Below are positions 7,048-11,820 of a DNA stretch of 11,820 nucleotides, in pieces (position 1 is the first letter of the stretch; every line of letters begins with the position of its first letter). The stretch covers positions 1-11,820 of the forward strand of contig JACCSV010000192.1 of assembly GCA_013812805.1 (NCBI GenBank). The letters are read 5' to 3'. The position numbers and the translations under genes were made by a program. Under the pieces are notes generated by a model. That model ran no database searches. It was not told the DNA's origin and was given only the letters and a program-made list of their open reading frames with translations. The stretch is from Sphingomonas sp. Lineage in GTDB: Bacteria; Pseudomonadota; Alphaproteobacteria; Sphingomonadales; Sphingomonadaceae.

Positions 7048-8016
7048 CTAAGCGACTGGCTCGGGCCCCTCGACGCCGCTCGGGACAGGCTTGCTGGTGC
7101 CGGCGGCCGCGGCGACTTCGGCGGCGAAGTCGCTCTCCTTCTTCTCGATGCCTTCGCCCAGCTGGAAGCGAACGAAGCTGGTCAGCTCGATCCCGACCCC
7201 GGCTTCCTTGCTGGCAGCGGCCAGGACCTCGGCGACCGGCGTCTTGTTGTCCATCACGAACAACTGCGAGAGAAGCGCATTGTCCTTGCGGAACTTGGCG
7301 AGGCCGCCTTCGACCATTTTCTCGACGATGTTCTGCGGCTTGCCGCTGTCCTTCGCCTTTTCCATCGCGATTCCGCGCTCCCGCTCGACGAGCGCCGGGT
7401 CGAGCGCGTCGCCGTTGAGCGCCAGCGGATTGGCGGCGGCGATGTGCATTGCGATCTGCTTGCCGAGCGTCTGCAGCGTTTCCGCCGAAGCACCGCTTTC
7501 GAGCGCGACGAGAACGCCGATCTTGCCAAGCCCCGGGGTCACCGCGTTGTGGACGTAAGACACGACCGCCCCCTCGCCGACTTCCAGCACGGCAGCGCGG
7601 CGGAGCGACTGGTTCTCGCCGATGGTGGCGATATTGTTGGTCAGGGTCTCAGCAACGGTGCTGCCACCCGGATATTGGGAAGCGCCGAGCGCCTCGACAT
7701 CACTGCCAGTGCTCTGCGCAAGTTTCGCAACATTGCGCACGAAGTCCTGGAACTGCTCGTTCTTGGCGACGAAGTCGGTTTCGGAGTTGATCTCGACGGC
7801 GGCGCCCCGGTTGCCCTCGACGGCGACTCCGATCAGCCCTTCCGCGGCGGTACGGCCGGCCTTCTTGGCGGCAGCCGCAAGGCCCTTGGCGCGCAGCCAG
7901 TCGACCGCGGCTTCCATGTCGCCATTGTTTTCGGATAGCGCCTTCTTGCAGTCCATCATGCCGGCGCCGGTGCGCTCGCGCAGTTCCTTGACCGCTGCTG
8001 CGGTGATCTCAGCCAT
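7048..8016 (-). CDS. tsf: Elongation factor Ts
   Basis: EF-Ts is the nucleotide exchange factor that regenerates EF-Tu-GTP. The first family signature is at 11-27 (ELRERTGAGMMDCKKAL), the N-terminal domain that contacts EF-Tu. The second is VEINSETDFVAKNEQF at 74-89. A good ribosome site (AAGGA, 8 bases before the ATG) fixes the start; the gene lies 41 bases after rpsB. The protein is 322 residues, longer than E. coli (283) and somewhat longer than I expect for alphaproteobacteria (around 307). The excess is at the C-terminus: after AAAAGTSK the protein ends in PVPSGVEGPEPVA (310-322), which looks like the translation of a sphingomonad REP-type repeat rather than EF-Ts sequence (see the repeat at 7063-7090). 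Core domains are intact, so function should be normal. Confidence 0.97.
   Translation of the reverse strand: MAEITAAAVKELRERTGAGMMDCKKALSENNGDMEAAVDWLRAKGLAAAAKKAGRTAAEGLIGVAVEGNRGAAVEINSETDFVAKNEQFQDFVRNVAKLAQSTGSDVEALGASQYPGGSTVAETLTNNIATIGENQSLRRAAVLEVGEGAVVSYVHNAVTPGLGKIGVLVALESGASAETLQTLGKQIAMHIAAANPLALNGDALDPALVERERGIAMEKAKDSGKPQNIVEKMVEGGLAKFRKDNALLSQLFVMDNKTPVAEVLAAASKEAGVGIELTSFVRFQLGEGIEKKESDFAAEVAAAAGTSKPVPSGVEGPEPVA
7063..7090 (-). repeat. REP-like short repeat fused in frame to the tsf 3' end
   Basis: On the minus strand this stretch contains CCTGTCCCGAGCGGCGTCGA followed by GGGGCCC. It resembles the short dispersed repeat I recall from sphingomonad genomes (core like GTCCTGAGCGGAGTCGAAGG), which yields the peptide PVPSGVEG when translated. 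Here it encodes exactly PVPSGVEGP at the end of EF-Ts. Only one copy is seen in the window, so repeat status rests on recall and is unproven here. Confidence 0.5.
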
Positions 8017-8057
8017 TCAATCGATCCTTCAGTAACGCGAATTGGGTGTCGGGTGGC

Positions 8058-8813
8058 TCAAGCCTCGAGCGCCACTTCCACCGGCGGTTCGGCCATTGCG
8101 CCGACGTCGACCCCGCGCGACTGCGCCTCGCCGCTGCGGCCGGAGCCGACCGCCGAAGCAATCGAATCGCAGTACAGGCGGATGGCGCGGCTGGCGTCGT
8201 CGTTGGCCGGCACCGGGAAAGCGATTCCGCTCGGGTCGCTGTTGGAGTCGAGGATGGCGACGACGGGGATGCCGAGAACGTTGGCTTCCTTGACGGCGAG
8301 TTCCTCCTTGTTGGTGTCGACCACGAACATGACGTCCGGCAGACCGCCCATGTCGCGGATGCCGCCAAGCGACTTTTCGAGCTTATCGCGCTCGCGGGTC
8401 AGCTGCAGCACTTCCTTCTTGGTCAGGCCGGCGGTGTCACCCGACAGCTGCTCTTCCAGCGTCTTCAGGCGCTTGATCGAGTTGGAAATGGTTTTCCAGT
8501 TGGTCAGCATGCCGCCCAGCCAGCGGTGGTTGACGAAATGCTGGCCGCACGCCTGGGCGCTTTCCGCCACCGCGTCCTGCGCCTGGCGCTTGGTGCCGAC
8601 GAACAGCACCTTGCCGCCGCGGGCGACGGTTTGCTGAACGAAGTCGAGGGCGCGCGCGAACAGCGGCACGGACTGCGACAAGTCGATGATGTGGACGCCG
8701 TTGCGGTCGCCGAAGATGTACGGCTTCATCCGCGGGTTCCAGCGATGGGTCTGGTGGCCGAAATGCGCTCCGGCCTCGAGCAATTGCTGCATGGTGACGA
8801 CTGTGGCCGCCAT
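8058..8813 (-). CDS. rpsB: Small ribosomal subunit protein uS2
   Basis: S2 binds the 30S body near the 16S rRNA 5' and central domains, is needed for loading of S1, and in E. coli represses its own rpsB-tsf operon. The 251-residue sequence is diagnostic: LLEAGAHFGHQTHRWNP at 11-27, MKPYIFGDRNGVHIIDL, VLFVGTKRQAQ, FVNHRWLGGMLTNWKTI, and DPSGIAFPVPANDDASRAI near the end. Residues after about 225 form a variable tail. The start at 8813 has a strong AGGAG site 7 bases upstream; the ATG seven codons in has none. It is first in the nine-gene minus-strand cluster, behind a recognisable promoter and a structured leader. Confidence 0.98.
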   Translation of the reverse strand: MAATVVTMQQLLEAGAHFGHQTHRWNPRMKPYIFGDRNGVHIIDLSQSVPLFARALDFVQQTVARGGKVLFVGTKRQAQDAVAESAQACGQHFVNHRWLGGMLTNWKTISNSIKRLKTLEEQLSGDTAGLTKKEVLQLTRERDKLEKSLGGIRDMGGLPDVMFVVDTNKEELAVKEANVLGIPVVAILDSNSDPSGIAFPVPANDDASRAIRLYCDSIASAVGSGRSGEAQSRGVDVGAMAEPPVEVALEA

Positions 8814-8902
8814 TTCATTTCTCCTTCCGGTTATGCCTCAGCGGAAACGAGAAATCCCGAACGGGTTCGGGACACCGGTATGAATGCTTCCGCTTGTGGA
8901 AT
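8814..8902 (-). promoter_or_regulatory. Structured 5' leader of the rpsB operon (candidate)
   Basis: About 89 bases lie between the inferred transcription start and rpsB. On the minus strand, AGCGGAA (8888-8894) pairs perfectly with TTCCGCT (8840-8846). This outer stem encloses a 7-base-pair hairpin at 8855-8872. The AGGAG ribosome site follows directly after the outer stem. The arrangement is what one would expect of a translational control leader; S2 autoregulation is known in E. coli and relatives. Binding by S2 here is inference, since no base-level match to a known S2 leader was made. Confidence 0.4.
8855..8872 (-). promoter_or_regulatory. Perfect hairpin followed by a T-rich tract in the rpsB leader
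   Basis: Minus strand TCCCGAA-CCCG-TTCGGGA: seven perfect pairs around a four-base loop, followed by TTTCTCGTTT (7 T in 10). This resembles a weak intrinsic terminator or attenuator placed about 40 bases before rpsB. The T tract is interrupted, so full termination is unlikely; it may only be the tip of the leader fold. Confidence 0.4.
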
Positions 8903-8908
8903 GCGCGC

Positions 8909-8937
8909 GCCCTAGCCGAACAGCGCTGCCTGTTCAA
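8909..8937 (-). promoter_or_regulatory. Probable rpsB operon promoter
   Basis: Read on the minus strand: TTGAAC (8937-8932), 17 bases, then TAGGGC (8914-8909). The context GCTAGGGC resembles the alphaproteobacterial sigma-70 -10 pattern known from Caulobacter (GCTANAWC). Spacing is ideal, and the inferred start near 8902 leaves an 89-base leader. It is the best promoter candidate between the divergent genes, but no start site is measured. Confidence 0.55.
8918..8935. repeat. Inverted repeat GAACAG-N6-CTGTTC in the rpsB promoter spacer
   Basis: GAACAG at 8918-8923 and CTGTTC at 8930-8935 form perfect 6-base arms around CGCTGC. The repeat fills the spacer between the proposed -10 and -35 and overlaps four bases of the -35. 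This is a position where a bound dimer would block polymerase. It could be an operator or chance; no regulator is identified. Confidence 0.45.
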
Positions 8938-8961
8938 CCTCTGCGATCAGCCAAATAGCGC

Positions 8962-8990
8962 TTGACAAGCACGGAACAAAGCAGGAACAC
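8962..8990 (+). promoter_or_regulatory. Candidate promoter of the small membrane-protein gene
   Basis: TTGACA at 8962-8967 is a perfect -35 consensus. Twelve bases after TTGACAA lies GCAGGAAC (8981-8988), a partial match to the alphaproteobacterial -10 pattern GCTANAWC. The classical TATAAT fit is poor. Transcription would start near 8997, giving about 75 bases of leader before the ATG at 9072. The proposed -10 is embedded in the SOS box, consistent with a promoter that is off until the repressor leaves. Confidence 0.4.
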
Positions 8991-9030
8991 CCTGGCGTCC
9001 CGCTCGACCTGCGGCCGCGTGGAACAAAGC
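8973..9030 (+). repeat. Direct repeat GGAACAAAGC, two copies 48 bases apart
   Basis: GGAACAAAGC occurs identically at 8973-8982 (the left half of the SOS box) and at 9021-9030. The second copy is followed at the box spacing by GTCC rather than GAAC, so it looks like a degenerate second operator: GAAC-N7-GTCC, 9022-9036. A perfect palindrome GTGTC-C-GACAC (9031-9041) overlaps its right end. A looser third relative, GGGACAAAAG, lies at 9060-9069 over the ribosome site. Confidence 0.45.
8974..8988 (+). promoter_or_regulatory. SOS box (LexA operator), GAAC-N7-GAAC
   Basis: GAAC (8974-8977), seven bases AAAGCAG, GAAC (8985-8988). On the other strand this reads GTTC-N7-GTTC, the established LexA operator of alphaproteobacteria. 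It overlaps the plus-strand promoter core between -35 and -10 and lies about 25 bases beyond the rpsB -35, so the small gene at 9072 is the likely target. Assuming about 65% GC, chance would give such a site about once in four windows this size, but far more rarely in this short promoter region. Confidence 0.6.
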
Positions 9031-9057
9031 GTGTCCGACACAGTTAAGCTTTTCAAC

Positions 9058-9063
9058 AAGGGA
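9058..9063 (+). promoter_or_regulatory. Ribosome-binding site of the small gene
   Basis: AAGGGA, 8 bases before the ATG at 9072. It supports that start and the reality of the short gene. Confidence 0.6.
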
Positions 9064-9071
9064 CAAAAGTC

Positions 9072-9293
9072 ATGCTTGCACCGCTCACCACCTTGATCTT
9101 CCTGGCTAGTCTGTGGCTCATCGCCCAGCTCATTGCGGAATTGTTCGACAAGAGCGGCGGGCGGGTGCTGGCGGCCCTTGCCGGTCGGCCGCACCGCGTT
9201 GAAACCACGATCCCGGCCATGCGGCTCCGGGTCAGTGCCCCGCGCCCGGCCCAGCCGATGCGTGCTCGGCAACAGTGGAGCGCCGCCGCCTGA
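9072..9293 (+). CDS. Small single-span membrane protein, possibly SOS-controlled; function unknown
   Basis: A 73-residue protein that I do not recognise from a named family. Residues 2-25 form one hydrophobic segment (LAPLTTLIFLASLWLIAQLI and on). A 48-residue tail follows that is rich in arginine and proline, with only two acidic residues. By the positive-inside rule the tail should face the cytoplasm. Support for a real gene: a ribosome site at 9058-9063, a strongly GC-rich third codon position (about four in five codons), a TTGACA element and a perfect SOS box upstream. The last 62 bases overlap the 3' end of pssA on the other strand. Caulobacter SidA (29 residues) is a precedent for a small LexA-controlled membrane protein that blocks division. 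No sequence similarity to SidA is claimed; the role here is inference from size, topology and operator. The alternative is that it is a conserved but unregulated hypothetical. Confidence 0.7.
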   Translation: MLAPLTTLIFLASLWLIAQLIAELFDKSGGRVLAALAGRPHRVETTIPAMRLRVSAPRPAQPMRARQQWSAAA

Positions 9294-10023
9294 CACGGGC
9301 GTAGCTGGCGTAAGCGAACGGCAGCATCAGCAGGTATAGTGCGGCAATCGCCAGCAAGGTGATCCACGGCGCCCGGATCAGCGCGGTCCCGAGCAATGCG
9401 ATCCCGGCCAAAGCAAACAACCGCCATTCGCTGCGGATACGCAAGGAAGACCAGCTGTAGGTGGGCAGGCTCGAGATCATCAGCATCGCCACGAATGCCG
9501 TCCACGGCACCACCAGTTCCCACCGCCGAAACAGGTCGTCCCCGGTAATCAGCCAAAGGAAGATCGGGACGAAGGCGATCCCCGCTCCGGCGGGCGCCGG
9601 CACCCCGGTGTTGAAACCCGCCGATTTGTGCGGCTGTTCGGCGACGTCGATCTGGGCGTTGAATCGAGCCAGCCTGAGCGCGCAGCAGACCGCCAGCGCA
9701 AGCGCCGCGATCCAGCCGAACCGCGGCGCCGATTGCAGCGACCACAGGTACAGAATCAGCGCGGGAGCGGTGCCGAAAGCGATGTTGTCGCTGAGCGAAT
9801 CGAGCTCTGCGCCGAAGCGGCTTTGCGCTCGCAGCAGCCTGGCAATGCGGCCGTCAATGCCGTCGAGGACGCCGGCGAAGACGACAGCGCCCAGCGCCTT
9901 TTCCCATTCGCCGCCGATTGCGAAGCTGACCCCGGTCAGACCGAAACACAGTGCCAGCAGGGTGATGGCGTTCGGGACCATCGCCCGGAACGGGATTCCG
10001 CCGGCCCTGCGCTCGGACTTCAC
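9232..10023 (-). CDS. pssA: CDP-diacylglycerol-serine O-phosphatidyltransferase (phosphatidylserine synthase)
   Basis: PssA joins CDP-diacylglycerol and serine to give phosphatidylserine in the inner membrane, the substrate for the Psd enzyme encoded just upstream. It is the membrane-bound CDP-alcohol phosphatidyltransferase type (Bacillus-like), not the E. coli phospholipase-D-like type. The family motif D-x2-DG-x2-AR-x8-G-x3-D-x3-D is complete: D54, D57, G58, A61, R62, G71, D75 and D79. Several membrane segments are visible (about 17-36, 44-54, 104-114, 145-160, 172-185, 200-245). The start is a GTG at 10023 that overlaps the psd stop as GTGA; an in-frame ATG at residue 15 is possible but would lose the coupling. 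The C-terminal tail after about residue 242 is basic and low in complexity, and its codons overlap the small plus-strand gene. Confidence 0.94.
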   Translation of the reverse strand: MKSERRAGGIPFRAMVPNAITLLALCFGLTGVSFAIGGEWEKALGAVVFAGVLDGIDGRIARLLRAQSRFGAELDSLSDNIAFGTAPALILYLWSLQSAPRFGWIAALALAVCCALRLARFNAQIDVAEQPHKSAGFNTGVPAPAGAGIAFVPIFLWLITGDDLFRRWELVVPWTAFVAMLMISSLPTYSWSSLRIRSEWRLFALAGIALLGTALIRAPWITLLAIAALYLLMLPFAYASYARVRRRRSTVAEHASAGPGAGH

Positions 10024-10751
10024 TGGCTGGTGCCGGTCAGCGCCGGCTCGGCTCCAAGTTCAGCGAGCACCGTTTCGCCCGCGATCGCGCGCTGGCCGAG
10101 CAGCACCCTAGGGCCCGTCCCCGCCGGCAAGTAAACGTCGACGCGGCTGCCGAAGCGGATCATTCCGATCCTCTCCCCGGCCGCCACCTGATCGCCTTCG
10201 CGCACAAAGGCGAGGATCCGGCGGGCGACCAGCCCGGCGATCTGGGTGAAGGCAATGCGCACTCCGCCCTCGCCTTCGAGCAGGAAATGCTGGCGCTCAT
10301 TGTCTTCGCTAGCCTTGTCGAGGTCGGCGTTGACGAACTTGCCGGGGACATAGGCCATCTTGACCACGCGTCCCGCGATCGGTGCGCGATTGATGTGGAC
10401 GTCAAAGACGCTCATGAAAATCGAGACTCGGGTGAATTCGCCGGCCTCGAGGCTGCCAGCGAGTTCCGGCGGCGGTGGCACTTTCGAAATGGCGGTGATC
10501 AGCCCGTCAGCCGGAGCGACGACCAGGCGTTGGTCTCGCGGCGTGGTCCGGATCGGATCGCGGAAAAAAGCGGCCACCCAGATGGTCACGCCGACCAGTA
10601 GCCAGCCGAGGAAGTGGCTGATTGCCCCGTAGACGATCAGAGTCGCGACGCCCGAGATGAGCAGGAACTTGCGGCCTTCGGGATGGACCGAAGGAAATCG
10701 CCATTTGACGTTGGTGGTAACCGCGCCGTCCGGTTTCTTTAGCGAAGGCAT
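10020..10751 (-). CDS. psd: Phosphatidylserine decarboxylase proenzyme
   Basis: Psd decarboxylates phosphatidylserine to phosphatidylethanolamine. The 243-residue proenzyme is of the shorter bacterial type. It should cut itself between G201 and S202 in IRFGSRVDVYLP, leaving a small alpha chain whose N-terminal serine becomes the pyruvoyl group. The remaining members of the processing triad are D82 (APADGLI) and H119 (DVHINRAP). A hydrophobic region at about 29-63 holds one or two membrane segments. The ATG at 10751 follows an AAGGGG five or six bases upstream. It is first in a two-gene unit with pssA (4-base overlap) and is transcribed divergently from icd. With CdsA, also encoded here, the route from phosphatidic acid to phosphatidylethanolamine is complete. 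Confidence 0.95.
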   Translation of the reverse strand: MPSLKKPDGAVTTNVKWRFPSVHPEGRKFLLISGVATLIVYGAISHFLGWLLVGVTIWVAAFFRDPIRTTPRDQRLVVAPADGLITAISKVPPPPELAGSLEAGEFTRVSIFMSVFDVHINRAPIAGRVVKMAYVPGKFVNADLDKASEDNERQHFLLEGEGGVRIAFTQIAGLVARRILAFVREGDQVAAGERIGMIRFGSRVDVYLPAGTGPRVLLGQRAIAGETVLAELGAEPALTGTSQ

Positions 10752-10807
10752 CGCGCCCCCTTAAAGAGGCCGGCCGCACCGCACAACGCTATGTCGCGAC
10801 CAGCACC

Positions 10808-10847
10808 GGCGCGGTTGCCTTCGCTCACGCCCTGCGGCAATTGCGCC
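10808..10847. repeat. Imperfect inverted repeat in the psd-icd divergent spacer
   Basis: GGCGCGGTTGCC (10808-10819) and GGCAATTGCGCC (10836-10847) pair in 10 of 12 positions around a 16-base loop. It is the most regular element in the 131-base spacer at 10752-10882. No convincing promoter hexamers were found there for either gene, though both must start in or near it. It could be an operator or a leader hairpin; also plausible by chance in GC-rich DNA. Confidence 0.3.
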
Positions 10848-10882
10848 AACGACCCCTCCCCGCTTCCCCCAGGACAACCGCA

Positions 10883-11820
10883 ATGGCCAAGATCAAGGTG
10901 AATAACCCCGTCGTCGAACTCGACGGCGACGAAATGACCAGGATTATCTGGGAGTGGATCCGCGAGCGCTTGATTCTCCCGTATCTGGACGTCGAGCTCC
11001 TCTACTTCGACCTGTCGGTCCAGAAGCGCGACGAGACCGACGACAAGATCACGGTCGAGGCGGCCAACGCTATCACGCAGCATGGGGTCGGCGTCAAATG
11101 CGCGACCATCACCCCCGACGAGGACCGGGTCGAGGAATTCGGCCTCAAGAAAATGTGGAAATCGCCCAACGGGACGATCCGCAACATCCTTGGCGGAGTC
11201 GTTTTCCGCGAGCCGATCGTCATCGGCAACGTGCCTCGGCTGATTCCCGGCTGGACCGATCCCATCGTCGTCGGCCGTCACGCTTTTGGCGACCAGTACA
11301 AGGCGACCGACTTCAAGGTGCCGGGCGCCGGCAAGCTGACGATCAAATGGACCGGCGAGGACGGCCAGGAAATCGAGCACGAGGTGTTCCAGTTCCCGGG
11401 CGCTGGCGTCGCCATGGGCATGTACAACCTCGACGAGTCGATCCGCGAGTTCGCGCGCGCCTGCCTGACCTACGGCCTCGACCGCGGCTGGCCGGTCTAT
11501 TTGTCGACCAAGAACACCATCCTCAAGGCCTATGACGGCCGCTTCAAGGATATTTTCGAAGAGACTTTCGCCAGCGAATTCAAAACGAAATTTACCGAAG
11601 CTGGAATCGAGTATCAGCATCGGTTGATCGACGACATGGTCGCGTCCGCGCTCAAGTGGAGCGGCAAGTTCGTCTGGGCCTGCAAGAATTACGACGGCGA
11701 CGTTCAGTCGGATCTCGTCGCGCAGGGCTTTGGCTCACTGGGCCTGATGACCTCGATCTTGATGACCCCGGACGGCAAGACGGTCGAGGCGGAGGCCGCG
11801 CACGGCACCGTCACCCGCCA
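10883..11820 (+). CDS. icd: NADP-dependent isocitrate dehydrogenase, homodimeric type (3' end cut by window edge)
   Basis: This TCA-cycle enzyme oxidises isocitrate to 2-oxoglutarate and CO2, making NADPH. 312 codons are present of an expected 400-odd. The sequence is the eukaryote-like class rather than the E. coli class. The substrate-binding block SPNGTIRNILGGVVFRE carries S94, N96, R100 and R109; R132 lies in VVGRHAFGDQYKATDF. These are the same numbers as in human IDH1. Also present are STKNTILKAYDGRFKD and the family signature NYDGDVQSDLVAQGFGSLGL (about 271-290). The window ends within EAAHGTVTR, part of the nucleotide-binding region. The ATG has an AGGA eight bases upstream after a pyrimidine-rich stretch. 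Confidence 0.97.
   Translation, partial: MAKIKVNNPVVELDGDEMTRIIWEWIRERLILPYLDVELLYFDLSVQKRDETDDKITVEAANAITQHGVGVKCATITPDEDRVEEFGLKKMWKSPNGTIRNILGGVVFREPIVIGNVPRLIPGWTDPIVVGRHAFGDQYKATDFKVPGAGKLTIKWTGEDGQEIEHEVFQFPGAGVAMGMYNLDESIREFARACLTYGLDRGWPVYLSTKNTILKAYDGRFKDIFEETFASEFKTKFTEAGIEYQHRLIDDMVASALKWSGKFVWACKNYDGDVQSDLVAQGFGSLGLMTSILMTPDGKTVEAEAAHGTVTR

Noticed and set aside
6847..7938. Open frame of 363 codons on the plus strand, antisense to tsf and pyrH
   Set aside because: A shadow of codon bias: it spans two real genes and their gap, with no recognisable domain.
8859..8868. GAAC-GG-GTTC as a possible second LexA site in the rpsB leader
   Set aside because: It is part of the leader hairpin and its inverted, 2-base-spaced geometry fits neither the direct-repeat alphaproteobacterial box nor the N4 Gram-positive box.
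8046..8915. Open frame of 289 codons on the plus strand, antisense to rpsB and its leader
   Set aside because: A shadow of rpsB; the sequence is low in hydrophobic patterning and runs through the leader and promoter.
8934..9296. 120-codon minus-strand frame opposite the small gene
   Set aside because: It covers both promoter elements and the SOS box, has no ribosome site and lacks any coherent domain; the plus-strand frame has a ribosome site and coding-like third positions.
10739..11620. Open frame of 293 codons on the minus strand, antisense to icd
   Set aside because: It mirrors the icd codons in high-GC DNA, has no ribosome site or family resemblance, and icd on the plus strand is unmistakable.

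Overview
This window looks like a core housekeeping stretch from the chromosome of a high-GC alphaproteobacterium, most likely a sphingomonad (Sphingomonadales). The gene order, the protein sequence style and a REP-like tail in tsf point that way. The genus call is inference; no search was run.

Layout. Positions 1-8813 (minus strand, transcribed right to left) hold rpsB-tsf-pyrH-frr-uppS-cdsA-dxr-rseP-bamA. This is the classic proteobacterial cluster joining translation (S2, EF-Ts, ribosome recycling), UMP phosphorylation, isoprenoid precursor and undecaprenyl carrier synthesis, CDP-diacylglycerol synthesis, site-2 proteolysis and outer-membrane protein assembly. dxr lies after cdsA, unlike the E. 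coli order. The genes are tightly packed: frr/uppS, uppS/cdsA and cdsA/dxr each overlap by 4 bases. bamA runs off the left edge.

Positions 8814-9071 form a divergent regulatory region. On the minus side there is a probable rpsB promoter with an inverted repeat in its spacer and a structured leader. On the plus side there is a TTGACA promoter element overlapped by a perfect alphaproteobacterial-type SOS box (GAAC-N7-GAAC). These sit upstream of a 73-residue, single-membrane-span small protein gene (9072-9293, plus). That small gene is the one non-routine locus in the window: a candidate LexA-controlled membrane peptide, perhaps a division-checkpoint or damage-response factor. Its function is unknown.

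Positions 9232-10751 (minus) hold psd-pssA, which make phosphatidylethanolamine from the CDP-diacylglycerol supplied by CdsA. pssA overlaps the 3' end of the small gene tail to tail. A 131-base divergent spacer with an imperfect inverted repeat separates psd from icd (10883 onward, plus, cut by the window end), an NADP-type isocitrate dehydrogenase of the homodimeric eukaryote-like class.

No tRNA or rRNA gene, CRISPR array, insertion sequence or prophage gene was seen. Apart from the small SOS-linked gene and a few regulatory or repeat signals, the region is ordinary core genome.
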